DNA of 64,000 nucleotides from NCBI RefSeq assembly GCF_004022265.1, contig NZ_SAVB01000010.1, positions 1-64,000 on the forward strand, in the 5' to 3' direction. This document shows, in pieces, positions 26,706 through 36,284 of the stretch. Each line of letters starts with the position of its first letter. The first letter of the stretch is position 1. The translations under genes and the position numbers were made by a program. This DNA comes from Paenirhodobacter ferrireducens (GTDB lineage: Bacteria > Pseudomonadota > Alphaproteobacteria > Rhodobacterales > Rhodobacteraceae). The notes under the pieces were generated by a model. That model worked only from the letters and a program-made list of their open reading frames with translations, ran no database searches and was not told the origin of the DNA.

Positions 26706-27620
26706 GTGACAGCATCGTTTCCAGACGATCTTCGCGCCGCGATTCTGCGGTGCGCAGAGGACATGAGCGGCGGCGCCCTGACGTCCGATCGCATCAGCTT
26801 TGTGCTGAAGCCCTATGCGCGCGCGCCGCGCCTTGCCGATCCCGGACGGTTCGATCTTGCCGGTTGCGTGACCCATCGCGCCGAGGTGCCGGTCTATCCG
26901 GCAAGCGTGGTCAAGCTGTTCCATCTGTACGAGCTGTGCGGGCTGGAGGCCGAGGGGCGCCTCGTGCTGACCGACGAGGACCGGCGCGCGGCACGGGCGA
27001 TGATCGAAATCTCGTCGAACGAGGCGACGGCCTATCTCGTTGGGCGCATGAGCGGGGCGTTCGACGGGCCCTGGTGCGATGCGGCGACGCTGGCGGAGTT
27101 TACCCGCGCCCGGCACAGCGTGCAGGCGTGGTTCGAGGCGCGGCGCGATCCGGACTTTGCGGGGATCAGCGTGCTGCACGCGACCTACGAGGACAGCCCC
27201 TATGGCGCCGCAAAGCAGATCCGCGAGGGCACCAGCGGCAACCGGCTGACGGCGCGGGCGGGTGCGGCGCTTCTGCATGACATCGTGCGCGGCGCGGCGG
27301 CGGGGTCGGCCTGGATGATGTCGCTTCTCGACCGTTCCGCGCAGCGCGCCGCCTTTGCAAGCGGCGGATGCCCGCCCGAGGGCGACCAGGTGCGGGGCTT
27401 TCTGGGCGAAGGGCTTGCGGAGGATGTGAAGGTCTGGGCGAAGGCGGGGCATACGAGCTGGACCCGCCATGACCTGCTTTACGGCGAGTTGGGCGAGACG
27501 GGCTTCATCCTTTCGGTGATGACCGACAGCCACTGGAGCGCCGATGACACGACCTTTCTGCCCGAGGTGGCGCGGCTGTGCCTTGCCGCCTTTCGGGCAC
27601 AATCAGAATGCCCGGCATGA
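26706..27620 (+). CDS. Serine hydrolase of the class A beta-lactamase fold, apparently cytosolic
   Basis: About 304 residues from GTG at 26706, which has AGGAAGG 6 bases upstream; an in-frame ATG at 26673 lacks a site. The three active-site motifs of penicillin-recognising enzymes are present in order: SVVK (Ser about 67), SSN near 103-105 and KAG near 246. The omega-loop region is not clearly lactamase-like. No signal peptide is seen, unlike true beta-lactamases, so antibiotic defence is unlikely. It heads the operon with the dipeptide importer, 28 bases before the binding-protein gene, suggesting intracellular hydrolysis of D-residue peptides or amides (inference). Confidence 0.75.
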   Translation: MTASFPDDLRAAILRCAEDMSGGALTSDRISFVLKPYARAPRLADPGRFDLAGCVTHRAEVPVYPASVVKLFHLYELCGLEAEGRLVLTDEDRRAARAMIEISSNEATAYLVGRMSGAFDGPWCDAATLAEFTRARHSVQAWFEARRDPDFAGISVLHATYEDSPYGAAKQIREGTSGNRLTARAGAALLHDIVRGAAAGSAWMMSLLDRSAQRAAFASGGCPPEGDQVRGFLGEGLAEDVKVWAKAGHTSWTRHDLLYGELGETGFILSVMTDSHWSADDTTFLPEVARLCLAAFRAQSECPA

Positions 27621-27648
27621 CCGGCAGAAAACAACAGGGAACCAGAAC

Positions 27649-29253
27649 ATGAAACACGGAAAAATCGGAACGGCCTTGCGGGCGGGGGCGATGGTTGCCG
27701 CGCTGCTGGCGGGAACGGCGGTCTGGGCGGAAACGCCGCTGCCGGGCGGTACGCTGCACCTTTCGGCGCCCTTCGGCGCGGCGCTGAAATCGCTTGATCC
27801 GCACATGACCTGGCGGTCGCAGGACATGGCGGTTTCGAAGGCCTTCCACCGCTCGCTCTACACCTGGGACACCGAGACCAATGCCCCGGCGCTGGATCTG
27901 GCCTCTTCGGTCGAGGTCGGGCCGGACGGGCTCACCTACACCTACAAGCTTTACGACACCGTCTATTTCCACAACGGCCGGAAGATGACGGCAGATGACA
28001 TCATCTGGTCCTTCACCCGGATCATGGATCCGCAGAAGGGCTTTCCGGGGTCTTCGCTGATCCAGACCATCGAAGGGGCTGATGACTATGCCGCGGGCAA
28101 GGCGGACCATATCTCCGGGCTGCGCAAGATCGACGACCAGACCCTGCAGATCAAGATGAAGAACTTCACCGATCCGGGCATGCTCTTCTTCGACGGTGTG
28201 ACCTCGATCCTGCCGAAGGAAGAAGTCGAGAAACCCGGTTTCATCACCCATCCGGTGGGGCTTGGCCCCTATGTCTTCGTCGAGCATATCGCGGGCTCGC
28301 GGGTGGTGGGCAAGAAGTTCGACAAGTACTTCAAGCCCGGAAAGCCCTATGCCGACCGCGTCGAATTCACCATCTCGGGTGACGACAGTGCGCTCGACAT
28401 GGCGTTCCGCGCGGGCGAGCTTGATGCCACGGTGATCTCGGGCTCAGCCTATGCGCTTTACAAGCAGGATCCGCAGCTCTCGAAAGGGCTGGTCGAGGTG
28501 GCCGAGCTGTTCACCGCGCATATGGGGATGAACCTTGCCGATCCGCCCTTCGACGACGAGAAGGTCCGGCAGGCGATCAACTATGCGATCGACCGCGATC
28601 TGATCATCCAGAAGCTGCTCAAGGACAAGGCGTTCAAGGCCACCGGCTGGCTGCCGCGCACCTCGATCGCCTTCGATGCGGCGCGCACGCCCTATCCCTA
28701 TGACGTGGAAAAGGCGAAGGCGCTGATGGCGGCCTCGAAATACCCCGACGGCGCCGAGATCGAGGTCTGGGCCCGCGACGGGACCAACGGCATCGGTGTG
28801 GTGCAGGCGATCACCCCCTATCTGAAGGCGATCGGTCTCACCGTGAAGCCGAAGGTGGTGGAAGCGGGCATGCTCTCCGACGCGATGAGCGCGGGCAGTG
28901 CACAGGCCTGGATCTATTCGGCGGGCACCGGGCCCGATCCGATCGCGGCTCTGCGCTGCTTCGACAGCCGCACGACGCGGGCGGGATGCAATTACGGCGG
29001 TTTCTCCGATCCGGCCTTCGATGCGATGCTGGACAAGGCGGCAGGCGAGCTCGACGCGCAAAAGCGGATCGAGCTGACGAAACAGGCCGATGGCTACATC
29101 TTCGACAAGGCGCCGGTCTGGTTCCACAACAACAACAAGGCGGTGGTGGCCACGCAGCCCTGGGTGCACGGCATCGGCGGCAACGTGACCGAGGCGGCGA
29201 TCCTCGAGGTCGACAGCATCTGGCTTGACGCCGACGCCCCCGGCCGCAAGTGA
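27649..29253 (+). CDS. dppA: Dipeptide/oligopeptide ABC transporter, periplasmic binding protein
   Basis: A 534-residue family-5 binding protein. The signal peptide is clear (ALRAGAMVAALLAGTAVWA, cleavage about residue 26). The family pattern follows: LDPHMTWRSQDMAVSKAFHR, DGLTYTYKLYDTVYFHNGRK and KVRQAINYAIDRDLIIQKLL. The start at 27649 has CAGGGA upstream. It captures peptides in the periplasm for the permease pair that follows. The associated intracellular hydrolases suggest peptides containing D-amino acids. A strong GC hairpin follows the gene. The symbol is by family only, since ligand specificity is unproven. Confidence 0.87.
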   Translation: MKHGKIGTALRAGAMVAALLAGTAVWAETPLPGGTLHLSAPFGAALKSLDPHMTWRSQDMAVSKAFHRSLYTWDTETNAPALDLASSVEVGPDGLTYTYKLYDTVYFHNGRKMTADDIIWSFTRIMDPQKGFPGSSLIQTIEGADDYAAGKADHISGLRKIDDQTLQIKMKNFTDPGMLFFDGVTSILPKEEVEKPGFITHPVGLGPYVFVEHIAGSRVVGKKFDKYFKPGKPYADRVEFTISGDDSALDMAFRAGELDATVISGSAYALYKQDPQLSKGLVEVAELFTAHMGMNLADPPFDDEKVRQAINYAIDRDLIIQKLLKDKAFKATGWLPRTSIAFDAARTPYPYDVEKAKALMAASKYPDGAEIEVWARDGTNGIGVVQAITPYLKAIGLTVKPKVVEAGMLSDAMSAGSAQAWIYSAGTGPDPIAALRCFDSRTTRAGCNYGGFSDPAFDAMLDKAAGELDAQKRIELTKQADGYIFDKAPVWFHNNNKAVVATQPWVHGIGGNVTEAAILEVDSIWLDADAPGRK

Positions 29254-29260
29254 CCGCGTT

Positions 29261-29286
29261 CCGGCGGCGGGGCAGCCCGCCGCCGG
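29261..29286 (+). terminator. Intercistronic hairpin after the peptide-binding protein gene
   Basis: CCGGCGGCGGG pairs perfectly with CCCGCCGCCGG around GCAG. It lies between the binding-protein and permease genes, a usual place for a stabilising or partially terminating structure that lets the binding protein be made in excess. Confidence 0.55.
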
Positions 29287-29304
29287 CTCTTGAAAGGATT
29301 TCCG

Positions 29305-30237
29305 ATGGCGCTGGTCCTCCTCCGACGTCTGCTCCAGGCCGTCGTGACGGTCGCGGTGGTGATCACACTGGTCTTTCTGATCTTCAGCGTGATCCCGGGC
29401 GATTATGTCTCGTCGCTGATGGCCGAGAAGCGATCGCTCGACCCTGCGGTGGCAGAGCGGATCGCGGCCGAACTGCATCTGAACGATCCGGTCCCGCTGC
29501 GGCTGGGACAGTATCTGGTCGGGATCTTGCATGGCGATCTGGGCCTGTCCTTCGCCACCCAGCAGCCGGTGACCGAGATGCTGGGTGGCCGGATCTGGGC
29601 CTCGTTCAAGCTGGCCTGCGCGGCGATGGCCTGCGCCATCGTCACCGGCCTGCCGCTCGGCTATATCGCCGCGGCGCGGCAGAACCGCTGGATTGACGGG
29701 CTGGCGATGGTCTTCGCGGTCTCGGGCCTGTCGGTGCCCGGGTTCTGGTTCGGTCTGCTCCTGATGTATGTGTTCTCGCTGCAACTCGGGTGGCTGCCGA
29801 CCTTCGGCTATGGCCAGGGCGGCATCGAACACCTGATCCTGCCCGCGCTCACGCTTGGCATTGCACCGATGGCGTTGCTCGCGCGGACGACCCGGGCCGC
29901 CGTGCTCGAGACGAAGACTGCCGATTTCATCCGCACCGCCCGGTCGAAGGGCATGTCGGAGGGGCGGCTCGTGCGCAAGCATCTCGCGCGCAATGCCTTC
30001 ATGCTGATCCTGACGATGATCGGGCTGCAGTTCGGCTCGATGATGGGCGGCTCGGTGGTGATCGAGAGCCTTTTCGCCTGGCCTGGTGTGGGCTCGCTGC
30101 TGATCCAGTCGGTGGGGCTGCGCGATATCCCCGTGGTGCAGGGCTGCATCCTCGTGATCGTCCTGTTCTTCCTGATCGTCAACACGCTGGTCGATGTCGC
30201 CTATCTGCTGATCGACCCGCGCATCCGCTACAAATGA
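29305..30237 (+). CDS. dppB: Dipeptide ABC transporter permease, DppB type
   Basis: A 310-residue permease with the DppB architecture: first span LLQAVVTVAVVITLVFLIFS, a large periplasmic loop, five more spans and an EAA loop (ADFIRTARSKGMSEGRLVRK). The start at 29305 follows GAAAGGA. It forms a heterodimeric channel with the next gene product. The two genes nearly touch: the stop overlaps an ATG (ATGA) just before the DppC start. Confidence 0.88.
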   Translation: MALVLLRRLLQAVVTVAVVITLVFLIFSVIPGDYVSSLMAEKRSLDPAVAERIAAELHLNDPVPLRLGQYLVGILHGDLGLSFATQQPVTEMLGGRIWASFKLACAAMACAIVTGLPLGYIAAARQNRWIDGLAMVFAVSGLSVPGFWFGLLLMYVFSLQLGWLPTFGYGQGGIEHLILPALTLGIAPMALLARTTRAAVLETKTADFIRTARSKGMSEGRLVRKHLARNAFMLILTMIGLQFGSMMGGSVVIESLFAWPGVGSLLIQSVGLRDIPVVQGCILVIVLFFLIVNTLVDVAYLLIDPRIRYK

Positions 30238-30248
30238 GGAAGCCGGCC

Positions 30249-31076
30249 ATGCTCAAGCTCCTGGCGCGTCCCAATCTGGCGACGGGTGGTGCGATCGTCC
30301 TGATCGCGATCCTCGTCGCCGTCTTCGCGCCGCTGATCGCGCCGCACGATCCGATCACCGACGCAAACCTGATGTTCGCCGAGACCGCGCCCGATGCCGA
30401 TTTCCTGATGGGCACCGACGAGCAGGGGCGCGATATCTTCTCGCGTATCGTCTATGGCGCGCGGATCGCGCTGACGATCGGGCTGCTGGTCGAGCTGATG
30501 AACACTATCATCGGCGTCGCTCTGGGCGTTTCGGCGGGATATTTCGGCGGCTGGTGGGACGAATTCGTTCAGGGACTGACCAATGTCATGCTTGCGGTGC
30601 CGACGATCGTCTTCGCGTTGGCGCTGATGGCGGTGCTGGGGCCCGGAATCCTGAGCCTGCTGATCGCGCTTGGCATGACCGACTGGGCCTACAGCTGCCG
30701 GATTTCGCGCGCGCAGGTGCTGACGATGAAATCGCGCCCCTTCGTGCAGGCGGCCCGGACGATGGGCTATGGCCCGGTGCATATCATGGCGCGCGAGCTG
30801 CTGCCGAATATCGCGGGGCCGCTGGTCGTGGTGGCGACGATGGGGATCGGGTCGGCGATCATGGCCGAGGCGTCGCTCTCCTTCCTCGGGCTGGGCGTGG
30901 TGCCGCCGGCGCCGAGCTGGGGATCGATGCTGGCGCGGGCGCGCGAGCAGCTGATCGTCGCGCCCTGGGTCGCGGTTTTCCCCGGCCTTGCGATTTTCTT
31001 CACCGTGCTCGGGTTCAATCTGCTCGGCGACGGTCTGCGCGACCTGCTTGATCCGCAGGGGAGGTCGAAACGATGA
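30249..31076 (+). CDS. dppC: Dipeptide ABC transporter permease, DppC type
   Basis: A 275-residue permease beginning with a membrane span (GGAIVLIAILVAVFAPLIAP), the conserved FLMGTDEQGRDIFSRIVYGA segment and the EAA loop RPFVQAARTMGYGPVHI. The start at 30249 is preceded by GAGGA 8 bases away; the ATG at 30234 overlapping the previous stop is less well placed. The gene ends with an ATGA overlap into the first ATPase gene, indicating coupled translation. Confidence 0.88.
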   Translation: MLKLLARPNLATGGAIVLIAILVAVFAPLIAPHDPITDANLMFAETAPDADFLMGTDEQGRDIFSRIVYGARIALTIGLLVELMNTIIGVALGVSAGYFGGWWDEFVQGLTNVMLAVPTIVFALALMAVLGPGILSLLIALGMTDWAYSCRISRAQVLTMKSRPFVQAARTMGYGPVHIMARELLPNIAGPLVVVATMGIGSAIMAEASLSFLGLGVVPPAPSWGSMLARAREQLIVAPWVAVFPGLAIFFTVLGFNLLGDGLRDLLDPQGRSKR

Positions 31077-32050
31077 GCGACGACGTTCTGCGGATCGAGG
31101 ATCTGACGATTGCACTGCGCGTCGAGGGGCGCGATCACCCGGCGGTCGAGGGGGTCAACCTGACGATCGGGCGAGGCGAGGTCGTCGGGCTCGTGGGCGA
31201 GTCCGGCTGCGGCAAGAGCCTGACCGCGCTGTCGGTGGCCGGGCTTCTGACCGCGCCGATGCACGTTTCGAACGGTCGTATCCTGATCGAGGGACAGGAT
31301 GTGGCCCGGTTGTCGAACCGGTCACTGCGGTCGCTGCGGGGGGACAGGATCGCGATGATCTTCCAGGAGCCGATGACCGCGCTGAACCCGTTGATGACGA
31401 TCGGCGACCAGATCGGCGAGATGTTCGTCCTGCACCGCGGCCTGGGGGCGCGTGCCGCCCGCAAGGCGGCGATCGCAGCGCTCGACCGGGTTCAGGTGCC
31501 GGGCGCGGCGCGGCGGGTCGACGACTATCCGCACCAGCTTTCGGGCGGGATGCGGCAAAGGGTGATGATCGCGATCGCGCTTGCCTGCGATCCGGCGCTT
31601 CTGATCGCGGACGAACCGACCACCGCGCTCGACGTCACGATCCAGGCCGAGATCATCGACCTGATCCTCGAACTGTGCCGCGAGCAGGGGACGGCGGTGC
31701 TGATGATCTCGCATGATCTCGGGCTGGTGGCGCGGATCTGCAACCGCGTTGCGGTGATGTATGCCGGCCATCTGATCGAGGAACAGGCGGCCGAGCGGAT
31801 CTTCCTGTCGCCGCACCATCCCTATACCCGGGGCCTCGTCGGGGCCCTGCCGCGGCTCGGCCGGCGGCTGACCGAGGGGCAGGCGGCGCTGACCGAGATC
31901 CCGGGCACGGTGCCGGCGATCCTCGACTACGGTGCGGGCTGCCGCTTTGCGCCGCGCTGCACCCGGGTGATGGCGCATTGTGCCGCGGCCACGCCCGAGA
32001 CCACGCAACTCCCGCAGGGCGGGCGGATACGGTGTTTTCTCCATGACTGA
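31073..32050 (+). CDS. dppD: Dipeptide ABC transporter ATP-binding protein, DppD type
   Basis: A 325-residue ATPase with Walker [10 protein letters not shown] (about 43), signature LSGGMRQR (about 156), Walker B LLIADEPTTALDVT and switch histidine ISHDLGL. The C-terminal oligopeptide-transporter domain includes a cysteine cluster (CRFAPRCTRVMAHC) typical of the iron-sulfur motif in DppD/OppD proteins. It powers the DppB/DppC channel as a heterodimer with the next product. Its last 8 bases overlap the next start. Confidence 0.9.
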   Translation: MSDDVLRIEDLTIALRVEGRDHPAVEGVNLTIGRGEVVGLVGESGCGKSLTALSVAGLLTAPMHVSNGRILIEGQDVARLSNRSLRSLRGDRIAMIFQEPMTALNPLMTIGDQIGEMFVLHRGLGARAARKAAIAALDRVQVPGAARRVDDYPHQLSGGMRQRVMIAIALACDPALLIADEPTTALDVTIQAEIIDLILELCREQGTAVLMISHDLGLVARICNRVAVMYAGHLIEEQAAERIFLSPHHPYTRGLVGALPRLGRRLTEGQAALTEIPGTVPAILDYGAGCRFAPRCTRVMAHCAAATPETTQLPQGGRIRCFLHD

Positions 32051-33020
32051 AGCAGAGCCCGTCCTGCGCTTGCAGGATCTGAAAGTGCATTACCCGGTGC
32101 GTCTGGGCCACGGCTTCGGCAAAAGCATGCTGAGAGCCGTGGATGGCGTGAGCCTCGATATCGGGCGCGGCGAATGTCTCGGGCTCGTGGGGGAATCCGG
32201 TTGCGGCAAGTCCTCGCTCGCGCAGGCGGTGATGGGGCTGGTGCCGGTGAGTTCTGGGCGCATTGCGCTCAATGGGCGCGAGGACTGGGGGGCCGACCGG
32301 CTTGCCCGGGCGCGGATGGTGCAGATGGTGTTCCAGGACCCGTTCTCCTCGCTCAACCCGCGCCAGAGCATCGGCCAGAGTCTCGGGGGACCGCTGAAGC
32401 TGCATGGCGTTACCAACCGCTCCGAGCGCGAGGACCGCGTTGCCACGATGCTGCGCAAGGTCGGGCTGAACCCCGATGCGGCCGGCCGCCATCCGCATGA
32501 ATTCTCGGGCGGGCAGCGGCAGCGCATCGCCATCGCCCGTGCGCTGATCGTCGAGCCGCAGCTTGTTGTCTGCGACGAGCCGGTCTCGGCGCTCGACGTG
32601 TCGATCCGGGCGCAGATCATCAACCTGCTGCTCGAGCTCAAGGACGAGCTCGGGGTGGCGCTGCTGATGATCTCGCATGACCTCGGCGTGGTCGAACACA
32701 TGAGCGACCGCATCGCGGTGATGTATCTCGGCCGCATCGTCGAGGAGGGCGACTGGCGCAAGATCTTCACCGCGCCCGCCCATCCCTATACCCGCACGCT
32801 GATCGCCTCGATCCCCGACCCGGCGCGCCCCGATGCCGGCTGGGAGCGGCTGCGCGGCGAGGCGCCCTCGGCGCTGGCCCCGCCCGCAGGCTGCGCCTTT
32901 CATCCGCGCTGTGCACAGGCGTTCGGGGCTTGTCGCGCCGGTGGCGTGCCGGAGTTCACCGGGCTGGCGGACGACCACCGCGCCCGCTGCCATCTGTTGA
33001 CTGAAGGAGCTTCGCGATGA
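32043..33020 (+). CDS. dppF: Dipeptide ABC transporter ATP-binding protein, DppF type
   Basis: A 325-residue ATPase with Walker [10 protein letters not shown] (about 50), signature FSGGQRQR (about 153), Walker [15 protein letters not shown] and the C-terminal oligopeptide domain with [14 protein letters not shown]. The ATG at 32043 sits inside the end of dppD. The 3-prime end overlaps the fusion-hydrolase gene by 4 bases, tying the importer and that intracellular hydrolase into one translational unit. Confidence 0.9.
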   Translation: MTEAEPVLRLQDLKVHYPVRLGHGFGKSMLRAVDGVSLDIGRGECLGLVGESGCGKSSLAQAVMGLVPVSSGRIALNGREDWGADRLARARMVQMVFQDPFSSLNPRQSIGQSLGGPLKLHGVTNRSEREDRVATMLRKVGLNPDAAGRHPHEFSGGQRQRIAIARALIVEPQLVVCDEPVSALDVSIRAQIINLLLELKDELGVALLMISHDLGVVEHMSDRIAVMYLGRIVEEGDWRKIFTAPAHPYTRTLIASIPDPARPDAGWERLRGEAPSALAPPAGCAFHPRCAQAFGACRAGGVPEFTGLADDHRARCHLLTEGASR

Positions 33021-34567
33021 GCAACCATGCCGACGTGATCGTGGTGCGTTCGGGCGCCGATCACCGGGCGCCGCATCTTGGCACGCTGCGGATCGGCGAT
33101 TGGGAAATTCCCTGTGTGACCGGCCGGGGCGGACTGATCGAGCCGTCGCGCAAGCGCGAGGGCGATCTGTGCACGCCGATCGGGACCTTCCCGTTGCGCT
33201 ATGGCTTCTACGACCCGGCGGTCTTCGGCGATGCGCCGCGCGGGCTGGCCTTTCCCTTCGTGCCGAAACCGGCGGACTGGCTGTGGGTCGAGGATGTGAC
33301 GGACCCGCTTTACAACCGGTTCGCGCAAGACGGCGGGTGCGGCGGGCGCGACAACGAGGCGCTGTTCGATCTGTTCATCCCCGTCGGCTGGAACGACGCG
33401 ACACCGGTGATCGGCAAGGGCAGCGGCATCCTGATCCATGCCGCGCGGGAGGATTTCTCGGGCTCTGCCGGCTGTGTCGCGGTCGCGCGTGCGCATCTCA
33501 TGCCACTTGCCGAACGGCTGCGCCCGGGCATGCTGATCGACATCGGGTTCGCCGACACGGCCAGCGTGCCGGCCCGGGCAACGGAACCGGAGGCCGGCGG
33601 GCCCGAAAGCGTGACCTTCCGCGCGCTGCACCCCGGGCCGCGGCTCCTCGTCACCGGGGCGGTGCATGGCAACGAGCCCGCCGGGCCGGCGGCGATCGCG
33701 CGCGCCATTGCGGCGTTCCGCGCGGGGGCGCTGCGGCTTCGGCGCGGCTCGGTCACCTTCGTTCCGGTGATGAACCCGCTCGCCTGGGCGCAGAACAGCC
33801 GCGAGGGTATGCGCAACCTCAACCGCGATCTGTGCGAGCGCCCGGTGCCGCTCGACAACGAGGACCGGCTCGGCAATGTGATCTGCCCGATCCTGCGCGC
33901 CCATGACGTGCTGATCGACCTGCATTCCTTTTCCGCGCCGGGCGAGGCCTTCGCGCTCTGCGGTCCGGCTGACAATGACGACGGGCTCGAGCCGTTCCAC
34001 CGCGCGGCAGAGGAGGCTGCGCTGGTGCGGGCGCTTGGCCTGCCGCTTGTGGTGCATGGCTGGATGGCGGCGCATGAGCGTGCGCTGGCACAGCGCCGGG
34101 CGGCGGGCGGGCCGGCGGGGCTTGCGGCCCACGGCGTCGGCACGACGGAATTCATGCGCTTCGCGGGCGGCTATGCAGTCACGGTGGAATGCGGTCAGCA
34201 TCTTGATCCGCGTGGCCCCGAGATCGGCTGGCAGGTGATCCTGAACGGGCTCTCGCATCTGCGGATGATCGACCGGCCGCTGCCGGACCTGCCCATGCCG
34301 CGCGAGCTTGAGATCGGCGAGGCGATCCTGGCCGCGGATGACGACGACCGGATGATCCGCCAGTTCAGCGCCGGCGAGCCGGTGCGCCGCGGCGAGGTCA
34401 TCGGGCAGCGCGCCGACGGCACGCCGATCACCGCGCCCGCCGACGGGGCCCTGATCTTCGCCGGGCTTACGGCGGCGGCGGGCACCGAGCTTGCCTTTCT
34501 GTGCCACTTCGCGAACCGCCTGGCCCGGGCCCCTGTGGCCGGTGCGGGGACCGGCCCGGCAGAATAG
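33017..34567 (+). CDS. Fusion of a YkuD L,D-transpeptidase/carboxypeptidase domain and an M14 succinylglutamate-desuccinylase-like zinc amidase
   Basis: A 516-residue two-domain protein. Residues about 5-190 are a YkuD domain with its catalytic His and Cys in the HAARED...SGSAGCV segment (His about 140, Cys about 153). Residues about 195-510 are an M14 AstE/AspA-type metallohydrolase: zinc ligands in HGNEP (about 217 and 220) and DLHS (about 303), likely catalytic Glu in VTVECGQH (about 390), and the small C-terminal beta domain. There is no signal peptide, so both should act in the cytosol. Cytosolic YkuD carboxypeptidases and M14 amidases such as MpaA both act in peptidoglycan-peptide recycling. 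One chain could therefore remove D-Ala and split the stem peptide (inference). Confidence 0.8.
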   Translation: MSNHADVIVVRSGADHRAPHLGTLRIGDWEIPCVTGRGGLIEPSRKREGDLCTPIGTFPLRYGFYDPAVFGDAPRGLAFPFVPKPADWLWVEDVTDPLYNRFAQDGGCGGRDNEALFDLFIPVGWNDATPVIGKGSGILIHAAREDFSGSAGCVAVARAHLMPLAERLRPGMLIDIGFADTASVPARATEPEAGGPESVTFRALHPGPRLLVTGAVHGNEPAGPAAIARAIAAFRAGALRLRRGSVTFVPVMNPLAWAQNSREGMRNLNRDLCERPVPLDNEDRLGNVICPILRAHDVLIDLHSFSAPGEAFALCGPADNDDGLEPFHRAAEEAALVRALGLPLVVHGWMAAHERALAQRRAAGGPAGLAAHGVGTTEFMRFAGGYAVTVECGQHLDPRGPEIGWQVILNGLSHLRMIDRPLPDLPMPRELEIGEAILAADDDDRMIRQFSAGEPVRRGEVIGQRADGTPITAPADGALIFAGLTAAAGTELAFLCHFANRLARAPVAGAGTGPAE

Positions 34568-34618
34568 GCCGCCGGATTGCGGCGCTGCGGTACAAGAGCC
34601 GGATTGAAAGGATGCAAG

Positions 34619-36259
34619 ATGTCAGAATTTTCGGCTTTCGGGCCCGACTTCCCCTTTGCCTATGACGACTGGCTCGCCAATCCTGCCGGGCTCGGGCAGG
34701 TTCCCGCGGCGCGCCATGGCGCCGCGGTCGCGATCGTCGGGGCTGGTGCGGCGGGGGTGATCGCCGGGCACGAGCTGATGAAGCTCGGCCTGCGCCCGGT
34801 GCTTTATGAATCGGGCGCCTTCGGCGGGCGGCTGCGCTCGGAACCCTTCGAGGGCACGGAGGATGTCATCGCCGAACTCGGCGGCATGCGCTTTCCCGTC
34901 TCGTCGCGCGGTTTCTACCATTACGTCGATCTTCTCGGCTGCGAGAGCGCGCCCTTTCCGAACCCGCTGACCGAGGCGGCCGGCTCGACGGTGATCGACC
35001 TCGAGGGCGAGACGCTTTTCGCCCGCACGCTCGACGATCTGCCCGAGCTCTATCGCGAGGTCGCGCGCGCCTATGACGCGGCGCTCGAGGAGGGGGCGCG
35101 GTTTTCCGACCTGCGCGCGGCGATGGCAGCGCGGGACGCCGCGCGCGTGAAGGAGATCTGGGACCCGCTCGTCGCGGCCTGGGACGAGCGTACCTTCTAT
35201 GATTTCGTCACCACCTCCGGGGCCTTCCGCCAGCTCGGCTTCCGCCACCGCGAGGTGTTCGGGCAGGTCGGGTTCGGCACCGGCGGCTGGGACAGCGACT
35301 TCCCGAATTCGATGCTCGAGATCCTGCGGGTGAACCTCTGTGCGCTCGACGACAACCAGCGCTATATCGTCGGCGGGGTGGAGAACGTGCTGCACCGGCT
35401 CTGGCGGCAGCCCGCCGATTGCGCGCATTGGGGGCGGATGACGCTGGCCGGGCTGAACGGCGGTGCGACGCGCTCGCGCGTGACGCGGATCGCGCGGGAT
35501 GCCGGCGGTGCCATCGCGGTGACCGATCGCTGGGGCCGAGTGGATCTTTACGACGCGGTGCTGGTGACCTGCCAGAGCCACCTGCTGACCACCTCGATCG
35601 AGACCGACGAGGAGCTTTTCGACCAGAAGCTCTGGATGGCGCTCGATCGCACCCGCTACATGCAGGCGGCAAAGACCTTCGTGATGGTCGACCGGCCGTT
35701 CTGGCATGACATCGACCCGGCGACCGGGCGGCCGGTGATGTCGATGACGCTGACCGACCGGATCACCCGCGGCACCTATTTCTTCGACAACGGGCGGGAC
35801 CGGCCGGGGGTGATTTGCCTGTCCTATTCCTGGATGACCGATGCGCTGAAGGTGCTGCCGCATGATGCGGAAAAGCGGGTGGAGCTGGCGCTCTCGGCAC
35901 TTGGGCGGATCTATCCGGGGGTGGATATCGCCAGCCATATCCGCGGCAATCCGATCTGCGTGAGCTGGGAGACCGACGAGAATTTCCTCGGTGCCTTCAA
36001 GGGCGCGCTGCCGGGGCATTACCGCTACAACCATCGCATGTATGGCCATTTCATGCAGGAGACCCTGCCGGCGGCGCAGCGCGGCATCTTCCTTGCCGGC
36101 GACGGCATCAGCTGGACCCCGGCCTGGGTCGAGGGTGCGGTGCAGACGGCGCTGAACGCGGTCTGGGGCATCCTGACCCATTTCGGCGGCGCCTGCGATC
36201 CGGCGAACCCCGGCCCGGGCGATCTCTATCCCACCCTCGGGCCGGTCGCGCTCGACTGA
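34619..36259 (+). CDS. FAD-dependent amine oxidase (tryptophan-monooxygenase/L-amino-acid-oxidase-like)
   Basis: A 546-residue flavoprotein. The FAD Rossmann motif is AVAIVGAGAAGVIAGHEL (about 38-55), followed by the RxGG-like SGAFGGRLRSEPF; the C-terminal FAD segment GIFLAGDGISWTPAWVEGAV is near 495-514. This is the amine-oxidase superfamily, with a layout like tryptophan 2-monooxygenase and related amino-acid oxidases. The start at 34619 follows GAAAGGA. Located between the fusion hydrolase and an M55 D-aminopeptidase, it probably oxidatively deaminates an amino acid or small amine released from the imported peptide. Substrate and stereochemistry are not readable from the sequence. Confidence 0.8.
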   Translation: MSEFSAFGPDFPFAYDDWLANPAGLGQVPAARHGAAVAIVGAGAAGVIAGHELMKLGLRPVLYESGAFGGRLRSEPFEGTEDVIAELGGMRFPVSSRGFYHYVDLLGCESAPFPNPLTEAAGSTVIDLEGETLFARTLDDLPELYREVARAYDAALEEGARFSDLRAAMAARDAARVKEIWDPLVAAWDERTFYDFVTTSGAFRQLGFRHREVFGQVGFGTGGWDSDFPNSMLEILRVNLCALDDNQRYIVGGVENVLHRLWRQPADCAHWGRMTLAGLNGGATRSRVTRIARDAGGAIAVTDRWGRVDLYDAVLVTCQSHLLTTSIETDEELFDQKLWMALDRTRYMQAAKTFVMVDRPFWHDIDPATGRPVMSMTLTDRITRGTYFFDNGRDRPGVICLSYSWMTDALKVLPHDAEKRVELALSALGRIYPGVDIASHIRGNPICVSWETDENFLGAFKGALPGHYRYNHRMYGHFMQETLPAAQRGIFLAGDGISWTPAWVEGAVQTALNAVWGILTHFGGACDPANPGPGDLYPTLGPVALD

Positions 36260-36284
36260 TCCGTCGCCATCGAAAGGACGAAAC

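Noticed and set aside
26706-27620. Beta-lactamase resistance gene
   Set aside because: Motifs fit the fold, but there is no export signal and the operon context is peptide catabolism, so antibiotic resistance is not supported.
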